64,000 nt of DNA from positions 17,732,637 to 17,796,636 of the forward strand of contig NC_039358.1 of assembly GCF_003573695.1 (NCBI RefSeq). The letters are read 5' to 3'. The notes under the pieces are model-generated. The model worked only from the letters and a program-made list of their open reading frames with translations, made no database searches and was not told the DNA's origin. The stretch comes from Papaver somniferum. Lineage: Eukaryota; Streptophyta; Magnoliopsida; Ranunculales; Papaveraceae. Positions 14,360-25,637 of this stretch are shown in pieces. Both the position numbers and the translations under genes were made by a program. Positions within the stretch are counted from its first letter, which is position 1. Every line of letters begins with the position of its first letter.

Positions 14360-15875
14360 TTAAATTGTGATGTGGTGAACAACAATTTGTCCACCATTTT
14401 CCTCTTGAGAGGAATCCTCAGACTTTTGTCTATCAAACCGACTTGACCATACTTTCTTCTCTAATGGTCTTGGTTATCCTTGGAAACTAACTTCTTAGAC
14501 GAAGATAAGACCCTACATACCTCAGCGGTCTTCTGAAAGTTTAAGCTTCCTTGCTAAATGATTTGCTCTTCGTTGAAGTTTGTTGACGTGCCTCAATTGG
14601 TGTTTGTACTTGTAACACCTTGAAAGTTCATGACCCCTTGAGAATAGTACGAACACGTCAATCTAGGATAGAAGTCAGGCTTTTGAGATGTGCACGCTGC
14701 TAGGCACATAGTGGAACCTGAAACATTAACAGAGTTTCCGAAGAATGGATAAACTTTATCTTCCAGATTAGTTGGATTATCTTCTGAAAGAATATTAAGA
14801 TTGATGAGTATTGCTACAATTATCAAACTAAATATTTTCACAAAGAAGTGCAACACTTGATTTCTCGTCTTCATTAGAATCATAGTTGTCAGACATTTCA
14901 TCAAGATTTCCGCAAGACCTTTGTTCCCAGTGTTACTACGATTTGGACACTCGTTTGCAAAATGACCAATCCTTTACACTTAAAGCACTGAGACATATCC
15001 TCATCATCAGTCTCAATGTTTCCCTGTTTTAGGAGAATACGATTATGAGGTTTAACTGATGTTTTAGGCTTATCTCTGGAGAACCGTTACTTCTCTTCAA
15101 CAGAAGATCCCTAAACTGTCTTGTATCATCGAGACTGACTTGTCAAGATATTCATCTGATGAATCGTCTCAGATTGATCATCTTCAGAGATATACACTTT
15201 TTTTACTCTTATCAAGTAATTTAGTGCCTCTTGTTGTTTTGAACGCAACATCCTTGGTTTGGATGTTGCGTGATCAAAGATCTTAAGCTTCCAACTAGCG
15301 TATTTATGGAGAGCTTATCAAGGTTATTTCCCTCAACGATGGCATGCTTCTTAGAATATATCTAGATGGCAGCGATCTGAGAATTTTCATCACAATGTCC
15401 TTTTCAGGCATAGTCTACCCAATGCAAAATATGCAAACAATTTCAGACACTTTGTGATTAAACTCATCAAATGTTCTCTTCTCCATAAAAGGTTTTCCCA
15501 CGGAATTAAGGTTTGAATCCTAGTTTTTCACTAGAGTTACCTTCGAATACGGTTTCCAAGATATCCCAAGCTTCTTGTGACTTAGTGCAATTAGTAACAT
15601 GGTGCTGGGATTTGGGGTAATGGCATGTATAATGGCATTCAAACCGTCGGAGTTTTTCTTTGCAGCATTTATCTCGGCAGGGGTGTATTCACCAATAGGT
15701 TTGGGAACATTTACATCTCCAACTGCCACAACGGGAGGATTATATCCATTAACAACATATACCCATGATTGAAAATCACTTGCTTGAAGAAAAGCTCGCA
15801 CAACAATTTCCACCATTAGTAATTAGAGCCATCGAAGACTGGTGGTACATTAATAGAGATAGCACCTTTGTCCAT
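14360..15875 (-). pseudogene. Sirevirus-type gag, unit 3 (many single-base deletions)
   Basis: It is collinear with unit 1 gag but broken by many one- or two-base losses, for example near 14473, 14534, 14638, 14806, 14907 and 15425, with a few gained bases such as near 15200. Only fragments remain open: an N-terminal piece up to about 15520, and a mid piece at 14593-14904 that joins the end of the gag core to the second-knuckle region in a shifted frame. Substitutions are rare compared with the indels. That pattern suggests consensus errors more than decay; see the separate finding. Confidence 0.8.
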
Positions 15876-15941
15876 AGAGTCAGATCGCTATAAACACAGA
15901 CTTGTAAGGTCTTAAACGTGTTTGCCTGCTCTGGTACCAAT

Positions 15942-18296
15942 TGAAAAACCGGGGGTACAACATTCACAACCAATAATTCTATTAGCAATATGTATGGAAA
16001 AACTCCAATATACTTTCTAGAGAATCAACTAGACAGTCAGACTCAATCTAGAGAAAAGTATATCAAAGAGTTTATATCTCAATCTCTCGATTTGATCTTT
16101 ACTCAAACAAATAGAAATCTGCGAGTCTTTATCAAAGAGAGATAACTTGGATGGTACCAAAGACCAATATCCAAGTGTCAAAATTTAAATCAACAACCAA
16201 AAGGTCGGATATTCTAATTGATTGAACAACGCACAAACTGTGATATTTTAATTATATAAACAAATATAATGTGGAATAGAAATAACACAGACACCAGAAT
16301 TTTGTTAACGAGGAAACCGTGAATGCAAAAAAACCCCGGGATCTAGTCCATATTGAACACACACTGTATAAGCTGCTACAGATACTAGCCTACTCCAAAC
16401 TAACTTTGGTCTGGACTGTAGTTGAATCCAAACCAATCTCACACTGATCCAAGGTACAGTTGTGCTCCTATGCGTCTGATCCCAGCAGGATGTACGTACT
16501 TGATTCCCTTAGCTGATCTCACCCACAACTAAGAGTTGCTACGACCCAAAGTCGAAGACTTTAATAAACAAATCCGTATCACACAGAAAAGTCTACTGTA
16601 ATAGATGAATCCGTCTCCAAACAAATTTACCTACGAGTTTTGTTCCGTCTTTTGATAAATCAAGGTGAACATGAACCAATCAATGACCCGAACTTATATT
16701 CCCGAAGAACAGCCTAGTATTATTGATCACTCACAATAGTCTAATCGATGCAGCGAAAAAAGATATTGTGGAATCACAAACGATGAGACGAAGATGTTTG
16801 TGACTTCTTTTCTATCTTGCCTATCGAAGATATAAAATCTCGAGCCAATTATTTCAATTGTACTCGTAACGATAGAAACAACAAGATCAGATCACACAAC
16901 TACGATAAAAGTAGTATCGGTCTGGATTCACAATCCCAATGAAGTCTTTAAGTTTTTAACCTCGTTTAGAAGAAGAAACCAAAGGTTAAAGGAGAATCGA
17001 CTCTAGATTAGCACAACTAGTATCACACAGAATGTGTAGGGATTAGGTTTCCCAGTTGCTAGAGTTCTCCCTTATATAGTCTTTCAAATCAGGGTTTGCA
17101 ATAAATGTTAGCTTGGTAGCAAAGCATTCAATATTCACTGTTAGATGAAACCCTGATTAGATTCAAGATAATATTTCTCAAACTGTGGATCGAAAACTGA
17201 GCTTGTTACCCACAAACGAAATGTCCAATTTTGGGTTTATGAACCGTACCCAAACATTAACATTTGTTGGTTCAACAATAGTTAACCAATGGTTAGCCAT
17301 ATGATCATTTCATATCAACCATATTCTTCTTCACCATAACTAGTTCAAATAACAAATGAACTAGTTAGAGAGTTGTTCAATTGCAAGGAAATCTTATGTA
17401 ACTACACAAGACACAATCGAAGCAAAAACGGTTTGATTCACTCGAATCGGTTCATGAACTTTATGGCTACGGTTTGCAAAAGCATTCCTTAGTTTATTTA
17501 AACATGAGTTCAAGAACAACGGTTTTAGATATAACCATTCAAGTTCGCGGACTGGGTTCGCGGACTTAAGCTCATGGAAGGAGTACACAAACTCCAGCAG
17601 AAATTCTCGGGTTTGAGAACTTCGCCAGTTGCGGACTGAGTTCGCGGACTTGGCTCACGCCACTTCCATTTCTCTTGATCAACAAAGTTCGCAAACTTTG
17701 GTTCAAGGAATAAGGACTTATACATATATGTGTTTCCACAACAATGCTTATATCCTACCAATGGTTATGTAATCTAAACTCTCATTCAATCATAAGAAAC
17801 ATTCTCAGAGAACGTTATATAGCCGTTATTCACGGACCATTTTTCGCCAGAGCAATTTCAAAGTGATTGAAACATTACATGACCTTCGTCACTAGGAAAA
17901 GATGAATTTGGATAAAGCGAAAGCTTACCAACACATATTTCGAGAAATAGATATACGAGATAAACTCGGCTCGAAATAGCAAATGTGTATAATGGAAGTC
18001 TATACCAAAAGGACTGTTGTCTCAAGAGTAGGAGATAGAGTAAATAGACTTTTGAGTGATAGATAATTTCAAGTCTCCACATACCTTTTAGTCGATGAAG
18101 ATCCACCGGTTCCTTGAGTATTCCTTCATTTGTATGATGATTATCATGGAATCTTGAGCTCAACTGCACTTTCTATCCTAGTCCGAGACCTTTAGATATA
18201 TAGGCTAGATATCATGACTTATAGTTTTGATCACTAACATTGACAAACATTCCTAAATAACAACGCATGCGAGTTTGACCGAGCAATGCTCTAACA
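15942..18296 (-). repeat. LTR D (2355 bp), mosaic
   Basis: It has the same TG...CA ends as B and C, shortened by scattered small deletions. From about 17185 to 17710 it carries variants typical of LTR E: GAACCGTACCC, GTTAACCAATGG, ACCATTCAAGTTCGCGG, CACTTCCATTTC and CAAGGAATAAGG. Outside that block it follows the A-C type (for example GACCTTCGTCACTAGG near 17880). Confidence 0.85.
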
Positions 18297-19945
18297 ATCT
18301 CCATCTTTGTCAATTTTAGTGACAAAACTATTAATACATATGGAATACAAAAAATAAATAAATGAACTTTCGTAGGTCCTATTCCACATGCCTAATCTTC
18401 AACACTACTCGAAATCTTCGTCACTTCCAGTACTCCAATGATCCCAAAGTTGTAAGTTTAGCATCATCGTTGTTGAAAATCCGTAGCTATAATACAAGAA
18501 AACAATAGTTCTCAATCATTGTATACAGTGTCATAGTATCATTACACATCGTCAAAGTTCAATTGTATCACAACTTCAACAACAATACTATGGTGAGATG
18601 TATCACTCCCCCTTATTAAATACTCCATCTCACATGGAAACCACTTCCCCTTACATAATGATCTGAAAACCATATGTATTTGTAGTGTGAACTACATATT
18701 AATTCCCCCCCTTTTTGTCAATAAAATTGGCAAAGGTACAAGAACAGGATCCTAAAGAAATTTCCGAAAGAGACATTTCATGACCAAAAGAAATAAACAC
18801 AAATCATCTTATTTAGATGTAATCATAAAGCCGAAGCTAAATGCATTCATCAAGGAGTTTAAAGTTACAAGATAACCCTTATAATATTCCACAGCCATAC
18901 TCCCCACAAAGTTATAGAAATTAAGCGCAAGTTCAAAAAGAACTCTCCCCCATAATATGTCATTCCCGAAAGAACAACAAGAGCGACCTTAATTTCGAAA
19001 GAAAAGAAGGATTTCTTGGACATAACAAATCAGATACAAGTATGAATTTAAACCCAAAATATTCAATCAAACTAACCACAAGAGAACCCATGATTAATTT
19101 AATCGAAATACACAACCAAACTAATTTACAAAAAGTAATCTATTTAATTGGCCATACTCACATAAGAGAATCTATGGAGCAATGACTAAGTTAACCATGA
19201 AATAATCAACCCAGTCAAGAACGCTCAAACATAAGAAAACTTATGGATTCATAACTAAAAAACCAAACAAGATGATTAATTTAGTTCAAAAATACTCGAC
19301 ATAAAGTACCTTTGAAGAATTCTTCATTGTCCCCGAACTCCTTGTCGTCAACAGCCATTGGGACATAAGGTTCATTAAGGTAGGAGTTTATATCAATAAA
19401 CCTTCTTGGATGATGATGTCGAAACAGGGTTCTGAGTCTCATGAGTCTTATATACAAAAGCCTTTATTTGTTGAATCTCCTTTCGCATCTCTTTTAATAC
19501 TTCAAAAACATCAGAAAACTTCTGAGAGTTTTAAGGAACGACTCTTGGCTTCCTCACATTCCTTCTTTTTCTTTTCAATCTTTTTCCTTCATGATTGATA
19601 GCTTAACAATCATACTAACATCCTTTCCATCATAAGACAGGGCACTTGGAGCTTCCATAGGTGTATGGGTTTGTGAGAGGAAATCACAATCTCAACAAGT
19701 AGTCTTGAGATAAAAAGTAGTTTCAAGTCTGGAAAAGGAATGTAGGGTTTCGAATCCTTTAACAGGTTCGTACACGTCCAACTCTCAACCCTATAAAGAT
19801 TAGAATTGACGATCATAACCCTCTATTTTTATTTGATAGACACAAAAAATAAAATCTAAGAAAAATAAGAGAGAAAAAAACTTTTCCTAAAGCCTGTGAG
19901 GTACAAAATCATTGTCTCTTTTGATCAGGCACATGAGACAAGATT

Positions 19946-21514
19946 TTAATCAACACAATTAAATTGTGTTGTGTGGTGAACAACAATTTTTCCACCATTT
20001 TCCTCTTGAGAGGAATCCTCAGACTTTTGTTTATCAAACCGACTTGACCATACTTTCTTCTCTAATGGTCTTGGTTTATCCTTGGAAACTAACTTCTTAG
20101 ACAAAGATAAAACCCTACATACCTCAGCGATCTTCTGAGCAAGTTTAAGCTTCCTTGCTAAATGATTTTCTCTTCGTTGAAGTTTGTTGACGTGCCTCAG
20201 TTGGTGTTTGTACTTGTAACACCTTGAAAGTTCATGACCCCTATGAGAACAGTACGAACACGTCAATCTAGGATAGAAGTCAGGCTTTTGAGATGTGCAC
20301 GCCGCTAGGCACATAGTGGAACCTGAAACATTAACAGAGTTTCCAAAGAATGGATAAAATTTATCTTCCAGATTAGTTGGATTATCTTCTGAAAGAATAT
20401 TAAGATTGATGTATGTATTGCTACAATTATCAAACTAAATATTTTCACAAAGAAGTGCAACACTTGATTTCTCGTCTTCATTAGAATCATAGTTGTCAGA
20501 CATTTCATCAAGAGTTGCCGCAAGACCTTTGTTCCCAGTGTATTTTCTACGATTTGGACACTCGTTTGCAAAATGACCAAATCCTTTACACTTAAAGCAC
20601 TGAGACATATCCTCATCATCAGTCTCACCTGTTTCCCTATTTTTAGGAAGAATACGATTATGAGGTTTAACTGATGTTTTAGGCTTATCTCTGGAGAACT
20701 GTTTACTTCTCTTCAACAGAAGATCCCTAAACTGTCTTGTGATCATCGAGACTGACTTGTCAAGATATTCATCTGATGAATCTGTCTCAGATTGATCATC
20801 TTCAGAGATATACACTTTTTTACTCTTATCAAGTAATTTAGTGTCCCTTTGTATTTTGAACGCAACATCCTTGGTTTTGGATGAATGTTCGTGATAAAAG
20901 ATATTAAGCTTTCCAACTAGCGTATTTCCGGAGAGCTTATCAAGGTTATTTCCCTCAACGATGGCATGCTTCTTAGAATCATATCTAGATGGCAGCGATC
21001 TGAGAATTTTCATCACAATGTTCTTTTCAGGCATAGTCTTACCCAATGCAAAATATGCATTAACAATTTCAGACACTTTGTGATTAAACTCATCAAATGT
21101 TTCTTCATCTGCCATATGAAGGTTTTCCCAATCGGAATTAAGGTTTTGAATCCTAGCTTCCTTTTAACTAGAGTTACCTTCGAATACAGTTTCCAAGATA
21201 TCCCAAGCTTCTTGTGACTTAGTGCAATTAGTAACATGGTGCTGAGGATTTTGGGTAATGGCATGTATAATGGCATTCAAACCGTCGGAGTTTTTCTTTG
21301 CAGCATTTATCTCGGCAGGGGTGTATTCACCAATAGGTTTGGGAACATTTACATCTCCAACTGCCACAACGGGAGGATTATATCCATTAACAACATATAC
21401 CCATGATTGAAAACCACTTGCTTGAAGAAAAGCTCGCACAACAATTTCCCACCATTAGTAATTAGAGCCATCGAAGACTGGTGGTACATTAATAGAGATA
21501 TCACCTTTGTCCAT
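19946..21514 (-). pseudogene. Sirevirus-type gag, unit 4 (diverged copy)
   Basis: It is in the same frame as unit 1, with ATG at 21514-21512 and the two shared stops (TAA 21457-21455, TAG 20437-20435). It has an additional private stop where GAA became TAA (21166-21164). It differs from units 1-3 by many scattered substitutions. It keeps the second zinc knuckle in canonical form, CSYCSHRGHELSRC (CX2CX4HX4C), where the other units have Tyr for the second Cys. It therefore represents an older or less altered lineage of the same element. Confidence 0.85.
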
Positions 21515-21580
21515 AGAGTCAGATCGCTATAAACACAGACTTGTAAGGTCTTAAACGTGTTTGCCAGCTCTGGTACCAAT

Positions 21581-23925
21581 TGAAAAACCGGGGGTACAAC
21601 ATTCACAACCAATAATTCTATTAGCAATCTGTATGGAAAAACTCCAATATACTTTCTAGAGAATCAACTAGACAGTCAGACTCAATCTAGAGAAAAGTAT
21701 ATCAAAGAGTTTATATCTCAATCTCTCGATTTGATCTTTACTCAAACAAATAGAAATCTGCGAGTCTTTATCAAAGAGAGATAACTTGGATGGTACCAAA
21801 GACCAATATCCAAGTGTCAATCAATTTAAATCAACAACCAAAAGGTCGGATATTCTAATTGATTGAACAATGCACAACCTGTGATATTTTAATTATATAA
21901 ACAAATATAATGCGGAATAAAAATAACACAGACACCAGAATTTTGTTAACGAGGAAACCGCAAATGCAGAAAAACCCCGGGACCTAGTCCAGATTGAACA
22001 CACACTGTATTAAGCCGCTACAGACACTAGCCTACTCCAAACTAACTTCGGTCTGGACTGCAGTTGAACCCCAATCAATCTCACACTGATCCAAGGTATA
22101 GTTATGCTCCTACGACTCTGATCCCAACAGTATGCTACGTACTTTATTACCTTAGTTGATCTCACCCACAACTAAGAGTTGCTACGACCCAAAGTCGAAG
22201 ACTTTAATAAACAAATCTGTATCACACAGAAAAGTCTATGGTAATAGATAAATCCGTCTCCCATGAATATACCTACGAGTTTTGTTTCGTCTTTTGATAA
22301 ATCAAGGTGAACAGGAACCAATCAATAACCCGGACTTATATTCCTGAAGAACATCCAAGTATTATTGATCACCTCACAATAATCTTAATCGACGCAGTGG
22401 AAATAGATATTGTGGAATCACAAACGATGAGACGAAGATGTTTGTAACTTCTTTTTTATCTTGCCTATCGGAGATATAAAATCTCGAGCCAATTATTTCA
22501 ATTGTACTCGTAACGATAAAAACAACAAGATCATATCACACAACTACGATAAAAGTAGTATCGGTCTGGCTTCACAATCCCAATGAAGTTTTTAAGTCGT
22601 TAACCTGGTTTAGAAGAAGAAACCAAAGGTTAAAGGAGAATCGACTCTAGCTTAGCACAACTAGTATCACACAGAACGTGTGGGGATTAGGTTTCCTAGT
22701 TGCTAGAGTTCTCCCTTATATAGTCTTTCAAATCATGGTTTGCAATCAATGTTAGCTTGGTAACAAAACATTCAATATTCACCGTTAGATGAAAACCTAA
22801 TTAAATTCAAGCTAATATTTCTCAACTGTTGGATCGAAAACTTAGCTTGTTACACACAAATGAAATGTCCAATTTTGGGTTTATGAACCGTACCCAAACA
22901 TTAACATTTGTTGGTTCAACAATAGTTAACCAATGGTTAGCCATATGATCACTTTCATATCAACCATATTCTTCTTCAAATGAACTAGTTAGAGAGTTGT
23001 TCAATTGCAAGGAAATCTTATGTAACTACACAAGACACAATCGAAGCAAAAACGGTTTGATTCACTCGAATCGGTTCATGAAATTTATAGCCACGGTTTG
23101 CAAAAACATTCCTTAGTTTATTTAAACATGAGTTCAAGAACAAACGGTTTTAGATATAACCATTCAAGTTCGCGGACTGGATTCGCGGACTTAAGCTCAT
23201 GGAAGGAGTACACAAACTCCAGCAAAAATTCTCGGGTTTGAGAACTTCGCCAGTTCGCGGACTGAGTTCGCGGACTTGGCTCACGCCACTTCCATTTCTC
23301 TTGATCAACAAAGTTCACAAACTTTGGTTCAAGGAATAAGGACTTATACATATATGTGTTTCCACAATAATGCTTATATCCTACCAATGGTTATGTAATC
23401 TAAACTCTCATTTCAATAATTTGAAACATTCTCAGAGAACGTTATATTGCCGTTATTCACAGACCATTTTTCGACTAGGAAATTTTCAAAGTGATTGAAA
23501 CATTACATGACTTTCTTCACTAGGAAAAGATGAATTTGGCTAAAGCGAAAGCTTACCAACACATATTTCGAGAAATAGATACACGAGATAAACTCGTCTC
23601 GAAATAGCAAATGTGTATATGAAAGTCTATACCAAAACGACTTTTGTCTCAAGAGTAGGATATAGAGTAAATAGACTGTTGAGTGATAGATAAGTTCAAG
23701 TCTCCACATACCTTTTAGTCGATGAAGATCCACCAGTTCCTTGAGTAGTCCTTTGTCTTGTATGATGATTGCCTTGGATTCTTGAGCTCAAGTACACTTT
23801 CTATCCTAGTACGAGACCTTTAGATATATAGGCTAGAAACCAAGACTCATAGTTTTGATCACTAACCTTGACAATCATGCTTGAGATAGCAACGCATGCG
23901 AGTTCAACCGAGCAATGCTCTAACA
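21581..23925 (-). repeat. LTR E (2345 bp), terminal and diverged
   Basis: This is the outermost LTR of the array, 5' in element orientation. It starts TGTTAGAGC at 23925 next to non-repetitive DNA (GTTTGCACGAC). It differs from LTRs A-C by many substitutions and a small deletion near 22975, where part of the ACCATAACTAG stretch is missing. TTCGCGGAC motifs lie at about 23165-23275. Confidence 0.88.
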
Positions 23926-24038
23926 GTTTGCACGACAGTCCTTGAAGGAATTTAGAACTGAATATATTTTTGAATTTGTATGGGTAAACTAATATTAAAA
24001 GTAGTTTTATAAACACTATCATGCATATCTATTTCATA
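23926..24038. other. Single-copy-looking flank between array and MITE
   Basis: Short AT-rich sequence directly next to the array's outer LTR. I see no gene or repeat in it. Its first bases (GTTTG) would be one copy of the target-site duplication if the other end of the array were visible. Confidence 0.4.
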
Positions 24039-24405
24039 CTCCCTCCATCCCAAATTAATTGAGCTAATTGGTTTTAAATTTTTTCCCACAAATAATTGAG
24101 CTATTTCACTAATCAATGGGTATTTATAAAACTACCCTTTTAATTGATTATTGTTATTGTAAGAAATATATTTAATTTGGTAGTCATGTTTATATTCGTT
24201 ATGTAGGTGTTTTAAAATACTTTTTCAATGGTATAAAGGTTACAAAAAACCGTGGTATAGTTTAAGAGATAAATCATTTCTAAGTTTTACTAGTTATTAT
24301 CCATAAGGGTGTAATTGTAAAAAATAATTAAATATACTCCCATTTTCTTCTTGCCTTGATAATTGTGCAACTACAAATAGCTCAATTGATTTGGGACGAA
24401 GGGAG
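24039..24405. mobile_element. Stowaway-like MITE (Tc1/mariner type), 367 bp
   Basis: Terminal inverted repeats of about 28 bp (24039-24066 and 24378-24405) start CTCCCTCCATCCCAAATT and its near-complement, with about three mismatches. TA dinucleotides flank both ends (24037-24038 and 24406-24407). The interior is AT-rich without coding capacity. Ends, TSD and size fit Stowaway elements, which are moved by mariner-type transposases supplied elsewhere. Confidence 0.85.
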
Positions 24406-24407
24406 TA

Positions 24408-24950
24408 TAACTTAAGTTGTAGTTGCTATTATTTTCAAAGTCAGTCTACCTGAATTATTTCTAGCACATTCATTTTAGTGCACTATTAATGAATCACTAT
24501 TATACACATTTTGAATATTATGGGATGGTGGAAGTAAAGCTCCACAAGAACCGGACCGACCCGAAAAACCGGATTGTGGCTAATTTTAAACCGAGCCAAG
24601 TCGTTTATCCAATGGTCGGTAGCAGTTTGAGATCTCACAACCATGGGATCCTCGCCTTTATGAACAATTTGAGAAAAAAAATCGAACAAACCGGGCCGAA
24701 TAAACCGATGAGTATGAACCACATATCTTCTATGAGTAATAGATTATATACGCATTTCGTAACCCTAAAATTTCATTCCTTCTTCTTCTTTTTTCATCAT
24801 CTCATCAACAGCATCTGACCTCTTCTCATAGCACTTCCGACGGAATCAACAAACTTCTATGGACTCAACAAACATGAAAAATGGATGTACAAACCAACAA
24901 ATTTGTTGGTTTTTTGAGTGAGATGGAACATGTAGTGCGCGCTTAAAGGA
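24408..24950. other. Intergenic region upstream of the SANT/GST-T3-like ORF
   Basis: It contains GGACCGACCCGAAAAACCGG and ACCGGGCCGAATAAACCG at about 24550 and 24690. An open frame of 109 codons (24489-24818) has a low-complexity Phe/His tail and no recognisable domain. I see no supported gene here. Confidence 0.35.
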
Positions 24951-24977
24951 AAGACGGGCGAGCTAGATACCGACGCT

Positions 24978-25059
24978 GGCGCTTGAGCCAAAAACGCTGG
25001 CACTTGCCTTTCCAGCGCCCGTTGCTACTTCCGACGCCAGCGTTTTTGCTAAAAGCGCC
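24978..25059. repeat. GC-rich foldback upstream of the ORF
   Basis: Arms at 24978-25001 and 25036-25059 are inverted copies of about 24 bp with about 20 matches, centred on AAAAACGCTGGC and its complement. Further GCGCC/GGCGC words continue to about 25080. It lies about 80 bp upstream of the TATA box, in an otherwise AT-rich region. It could be a small foldback element or part of the promoter. Confidence 0.6.
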
Positions 25060-25139
25060 GCGTTTTTCATAAAAGCGCCATTGGTTGAATCTGGACGGCT
25101 GAAAACTCTTGTGATCTAACGGCTATAAGTTTTGAGTTC

Positions 25140-25147
25140 TATAAATA
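25140..25147 (+). promoter_or_regulatory. TATA box
   Basis: TATAAATA, about 55 bp before the ATG of the 144-codon ORF and followed by a pyrimidine/CA-rich leader (CACACATTCTTCACTCTC). This is the usual arrangement of a short-leader plant promoter. Confidence 0.6.
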
Positions 25148-25202
25148 CTCCTCATTTCAACTCTAAATTCACACATTCTTCACTCTCAAATCATCTACGA
25201 AA

Positions 25203-25637
25203 ATGCCTCCCAGAGTTCGTGTTGTTAGATTCACTCAACAAGAGGATTTAGCTATTTGTAGAGCCTTTGTTTTTCACACAAAAGATGCTGTCTTAAGTAA
25301 TGTACCTGAATCGACGTTGACTTTCTGGGAGAAAGTTTATAGAATGTTCACCGTTGAAACAGGGAACATTAATGGGCGTGATTCTCACTTATTGTCGCAT
25401 CGTTTTAGTTCAATTAGTAGTCGTGTATCGGAGTTCATCGCTTTACTAATGGAGAATCACAAAAACAAACACAACGGTGAAGCCGAACATGAAGTGGTAC
25501 CTAGAACTCTAGTGATGTGTTCAGTATCTCACGACGGTCGTCCTTTCGACTTCTATGCTTGTTTCAACATTCTTAGGGTGCTCAACAAATACGGTCCCTA
25601 CATCTCCCTAGGAATTCCACCACCCGCCAAGAATTGA
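25203..25637 (+). CDS. Small SANT/Myb-like, GST-T3-like plant protein (144 aa)
   Basis: An intact ORF starts at an ATG in good context (AAAATGCC) behind a TATA box. The sequence follows the pattern of a plant family often annotated as glutathione S-transferase T3-like or NAM-associated: FTQQEDLAICRAF near residue 10, then FWEKVYRMF near 43, RDSHLLSHRFSSISSRVSEF near 60-80, and RPFDFYACFNILR near 118. This resembles a trihelix/SANT DNA-binding fold, and relatives are often linked to PIF/Harbinger-type transposons. It is short for the family (commonly over 200 residues) and has no transferase signature, so enzymatic function is not implied. The Sirevirus-like element begins 192 bp past its stop, so its 3' UTR may be disrupted. 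No introns are seen. It is the only ORF here that could be a working host-type gene. Confidence 0.6.
   Translation: MPPRVRVVRFTQQEDLAICRAFVFHTKDAVLSNVPESTLTFWEKVYRMFTVETGNINGRDSHLLSHRFSSISSRVSEFIALLMENHKNKHNGEAEHEVVPRTLVMCSVSHDGRPFDFYACFNILRVLNKYGPYISLGIPPPAKN

Larger units (their letters stand above)
1..23925 (-). mobile_element. Tandem array of a gag-only Sirevirus-like (Ty1/Copia) LTR retrotransposon
   Basis: The same sequence phase (start of ATCGGTCTGG) recurs at 1, 5655, 11305, 16916 and 22560, giving periods of 5654, 5650, 5611 and 5644. Each period holds one LTR (TGTTAGAGC...TTTTTCA on the minus strand) and one internal region with a primer-binding site, a gag frame and polypurine tracts. 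The order is LTR-internal-LTR-internal through four internals, not four separate elements with two LTRs each. No RT, RNase H or integrase is present. Sirevirus affinity is inferred from the Met-tRNA primer site, the long LTR, the two-zinc-knuckle gag and the repeated polypurine tracts. The right edge is 23925. The left edge lies outside the window, so no target-site duplication can be tested. Confidence 0.88.

Noticed and set aside
1..23925. CRISPR-like or tandem gene-cluster interpretation of the 5.65-kb periodicity
   Set aside because: The period is an LTR plus internal retroelement unit with PBS and polypurine tracts. There are no short repeats with unique spacers.
24489..24818. 109-codon ORF upstream of the SANT/GST-T3-like gene
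   Set aside because: It has no domain, ends in a poly-Phe stretch, and lies in sequence that looks like intergenic or decayed repeat. Not supported as a gene.
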